Assembly (NCBI GenBank): GCA_963971405.1
Contig: OZ020492.1
Location: 1,798,001 to 1,862,000, forward strand
Direction of reading: 5' to 3'
DNA length: 64,000 nt
From: Psococerastis gibbosa
Taxonomy: Eukaryota > Arthropoda > Insecta > Psocodea > Psocidae
Made by a program: the position numbers and the translations under genes. Under the pieces are notes generated by a model, which was not told the DNA's origin, ran no database searches, and was given only the letters and a program-made list of their open reading frames with translations. Below, in pieces: positions 62,791 through 64,000 of this stretch (its first letter is position 1; the number at the start of each line of letters is the position of its first letter).

Positions 62791-64000
62791 ATGTTTTGCT
62801 CAATGATGACATTTTTTTTTAACGGAAAGGGACTTAAATTGTTCCATATGAACATAAGAAGTGCTCGTCAAAATTTTGATATGTTATGCGTTCAACTTTA
62901 TAAATACCAGTATAAGATGGACATAATCGTACTAAGTGAGGCAGGGTTACAGGAAAAAGATAATTATCAGTTTCAATTACCCCGTTACTGTACATACTAC
63001 TGCTATGGCAAATTTAACAAATGTGACGGTGTACTTATATTCATCAAAAGCACAATTGATTCATCATTTAAGCCCATAAACAGCATCAGTAATGCTTGTT
63101 GTTGTGAATTATAATTTTTATTTGAAAACAAACCTTTGCTAATAACATGTATTTACCGACCCCCGTCATGTGATGTGGAACAATTTATAACAACCCTTGC
63201 CGTTTATTGTGAACAAAAAGCTATTGCATTGAACTGTCACGTAATTGTTGGAGACATGAATGTCGATATTGCTCCTAGTTTTCCTGGGTTTGGATACAAG
63301 CGTCAATTAAAACCTACAGAAGAGGAACAAATGATTGATTATTTGAATAATTATGCCTCTAGTGGTTATATCTCAATGATAAATAATTATACACGTATTG
63401 ATAATGATAAGCGCTCATGTATTGATCATATTTTTATACAAAACTGCTTGACTAACGCAGCGTTAGGCGCCATTTCACAGGTTGGCATAACTGACCATTA
63501 TGCCACTTGCCTTGTCATTAAATCAAATCTAACTAATATTAACAGAAAACATAATGAACGTAAAGTATACAATATCGTTGATTACACTGTGTTAGGGCAG
63601 CTCCTCAGTGATGAAAATTGGGCAAGAGTATTGTCATCCAACAATTCCAATACTGCAAGTAGCTTTTTTCTTGCTATATTTAAAATGAATATTGCGGGTG
63701 CCACTAATCCAGTCCGACCGTCCAGAAAGAAATACAAAATTAAGCCGCGGTTAACGCCAATTGTATTAGCTGCGATTGAGTACAGAGACAAACTTAAATT
63801 AAAATTGAAAAGTAACCCTAATAACATTGAGTGCAAAAATGACTTCACTACTTTTAGGACGTATACAAATAATTTGATCAAGTCAACTAAAACCCGTTTT
63901 TATAAAGAAAAAATTAATGACTGCAAAGGTGACCTAGGTAAAACATGGAAAATAATTCGAGAAATCACGAATAGTAGGAAAACTAACAAAAGTGTATCAG
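62791..64000 (+). pseudogene. LINE ORF2 endonuclease domain, one stop, partial
   Basis: Begins near ATG 62791 and reads GLKLFHMNIRSARQNFD (catalytic Asn), IIVLSEAGLQ (Glu), then TAA at 63112-63114. It continues in the same frame with LLITCIYRPPSC, HVIVGDMNVD (Asp/Asn), RSCIDHIFIQN and ITDHYATCLV (Asp/His). This is an apurinic/apyrimidinic-type endonuclease used to nick target DNA. After that a linker (RPSRKKYKIKPRLTPIVL) leads toward the RT, which lies beyond the window. Only the single stop breaks it here. Confidence 0.85.

Larger units (their letters stand above)
55950..64000 (+). mobile_element. CR1/Jockey-like LINE, split by gypsy, runs off window
   Basis: A non-LTR retrotransposon with a leader of roughly 430 bp (start estimated), ORF1 with PHD finger (56389 on), coiled coil and FP-like domain (to 62534), and ORF2 beginning with the endonuclease (62791 on) and truncated by the window edge. 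The gypsy element 56473-61757 sits in ORF1. Besides that insertion the copy has a frameshift at about 61970 and a stop at 63112. Confidence 0.85.

Overview
This is eukaryotic DNA, most probably from an arthropod and likely an insect. It is AT-rich. The one host protein gene is split by canonical GT-AG introns, and everything else is transposable elements or simple repeats of kinds common in arthropods (BEL/Pao, CsRn1-type gypsy, mariner/Tc1, pogo/Tigger, RTE-like and CR1/Jockey-like LINEs, tRNA-derived SINEs, MITEs). No bacterial operons, CRISPR arrays or credible functional tRNA/rRNA genes were seen. The order of arthropod cannot be fixed from the sequence alone.

The host gene is a mitochondrial pyruvate dehydrogenase kinase (PDK) on the minus strand. 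Seven coding exons lie between 41893 (ATG) and 10787 (stop). All six introns have GT and AG ends and every exon joins in phase, giving a 424-residue kinase with its N-box, G-boxes and DW motif. A splice acceptor just before the ATG suggests a further upstream untranslated exon. Intron 1 is about 23.2 kb and holds most of the repeats.

Region by region. 1-2395: a satellite of roughly 495-bp units, about half of each unit derived from a mariner transposon. 3284-5383: an internally deleted mariner and a decayed Tc1/mariner-like element placed 4 bp apart. 5384-10786: gene-free DNA with SINEs. 10787-18547: PDK exons 7 to 2, with LINE tails, SINEs and a chimeric retroelement ORF in the introns. 18548-41787: PDK intron 1, with a complete but coding-defective BEL/Pao element (23193-29425, identical 292-bp LTRs, AGGAC target duplication), several copies of a roughly 0.8-kb repeat family rich in CTGT, RTE-like LINE fragments, and a MITE nested inside another MITE. 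41908-52546: upstream flank with SINEs, LINE fragments, a second mariner deletion derivative and a MITE. 52547-55843: a 3.3-kb pogo/Tigger-type transposon with two frameshifts. From about 55950 to the window edge: a CR1/Jockey-like LINE whose PHD-finger ORF1 is cut by an apparently intact CsRn1-type gypsy element (56473-61757, identical 387-bp LTRs, GGTT duplication).

The nesting gives an order of events: LINE before gypsy, tRNA-like repeat before the pogo element, outer MITE before inner MITE. I found no clearly new defence or metabolic system. The most unusual items are the transposon-derived satellite, the nested MITEs, the subterminal repeats of the pogo element, the intact gypsy element with its 16-bp minisatellite leader, and the repeat family with inverted GCTTTCC ends.
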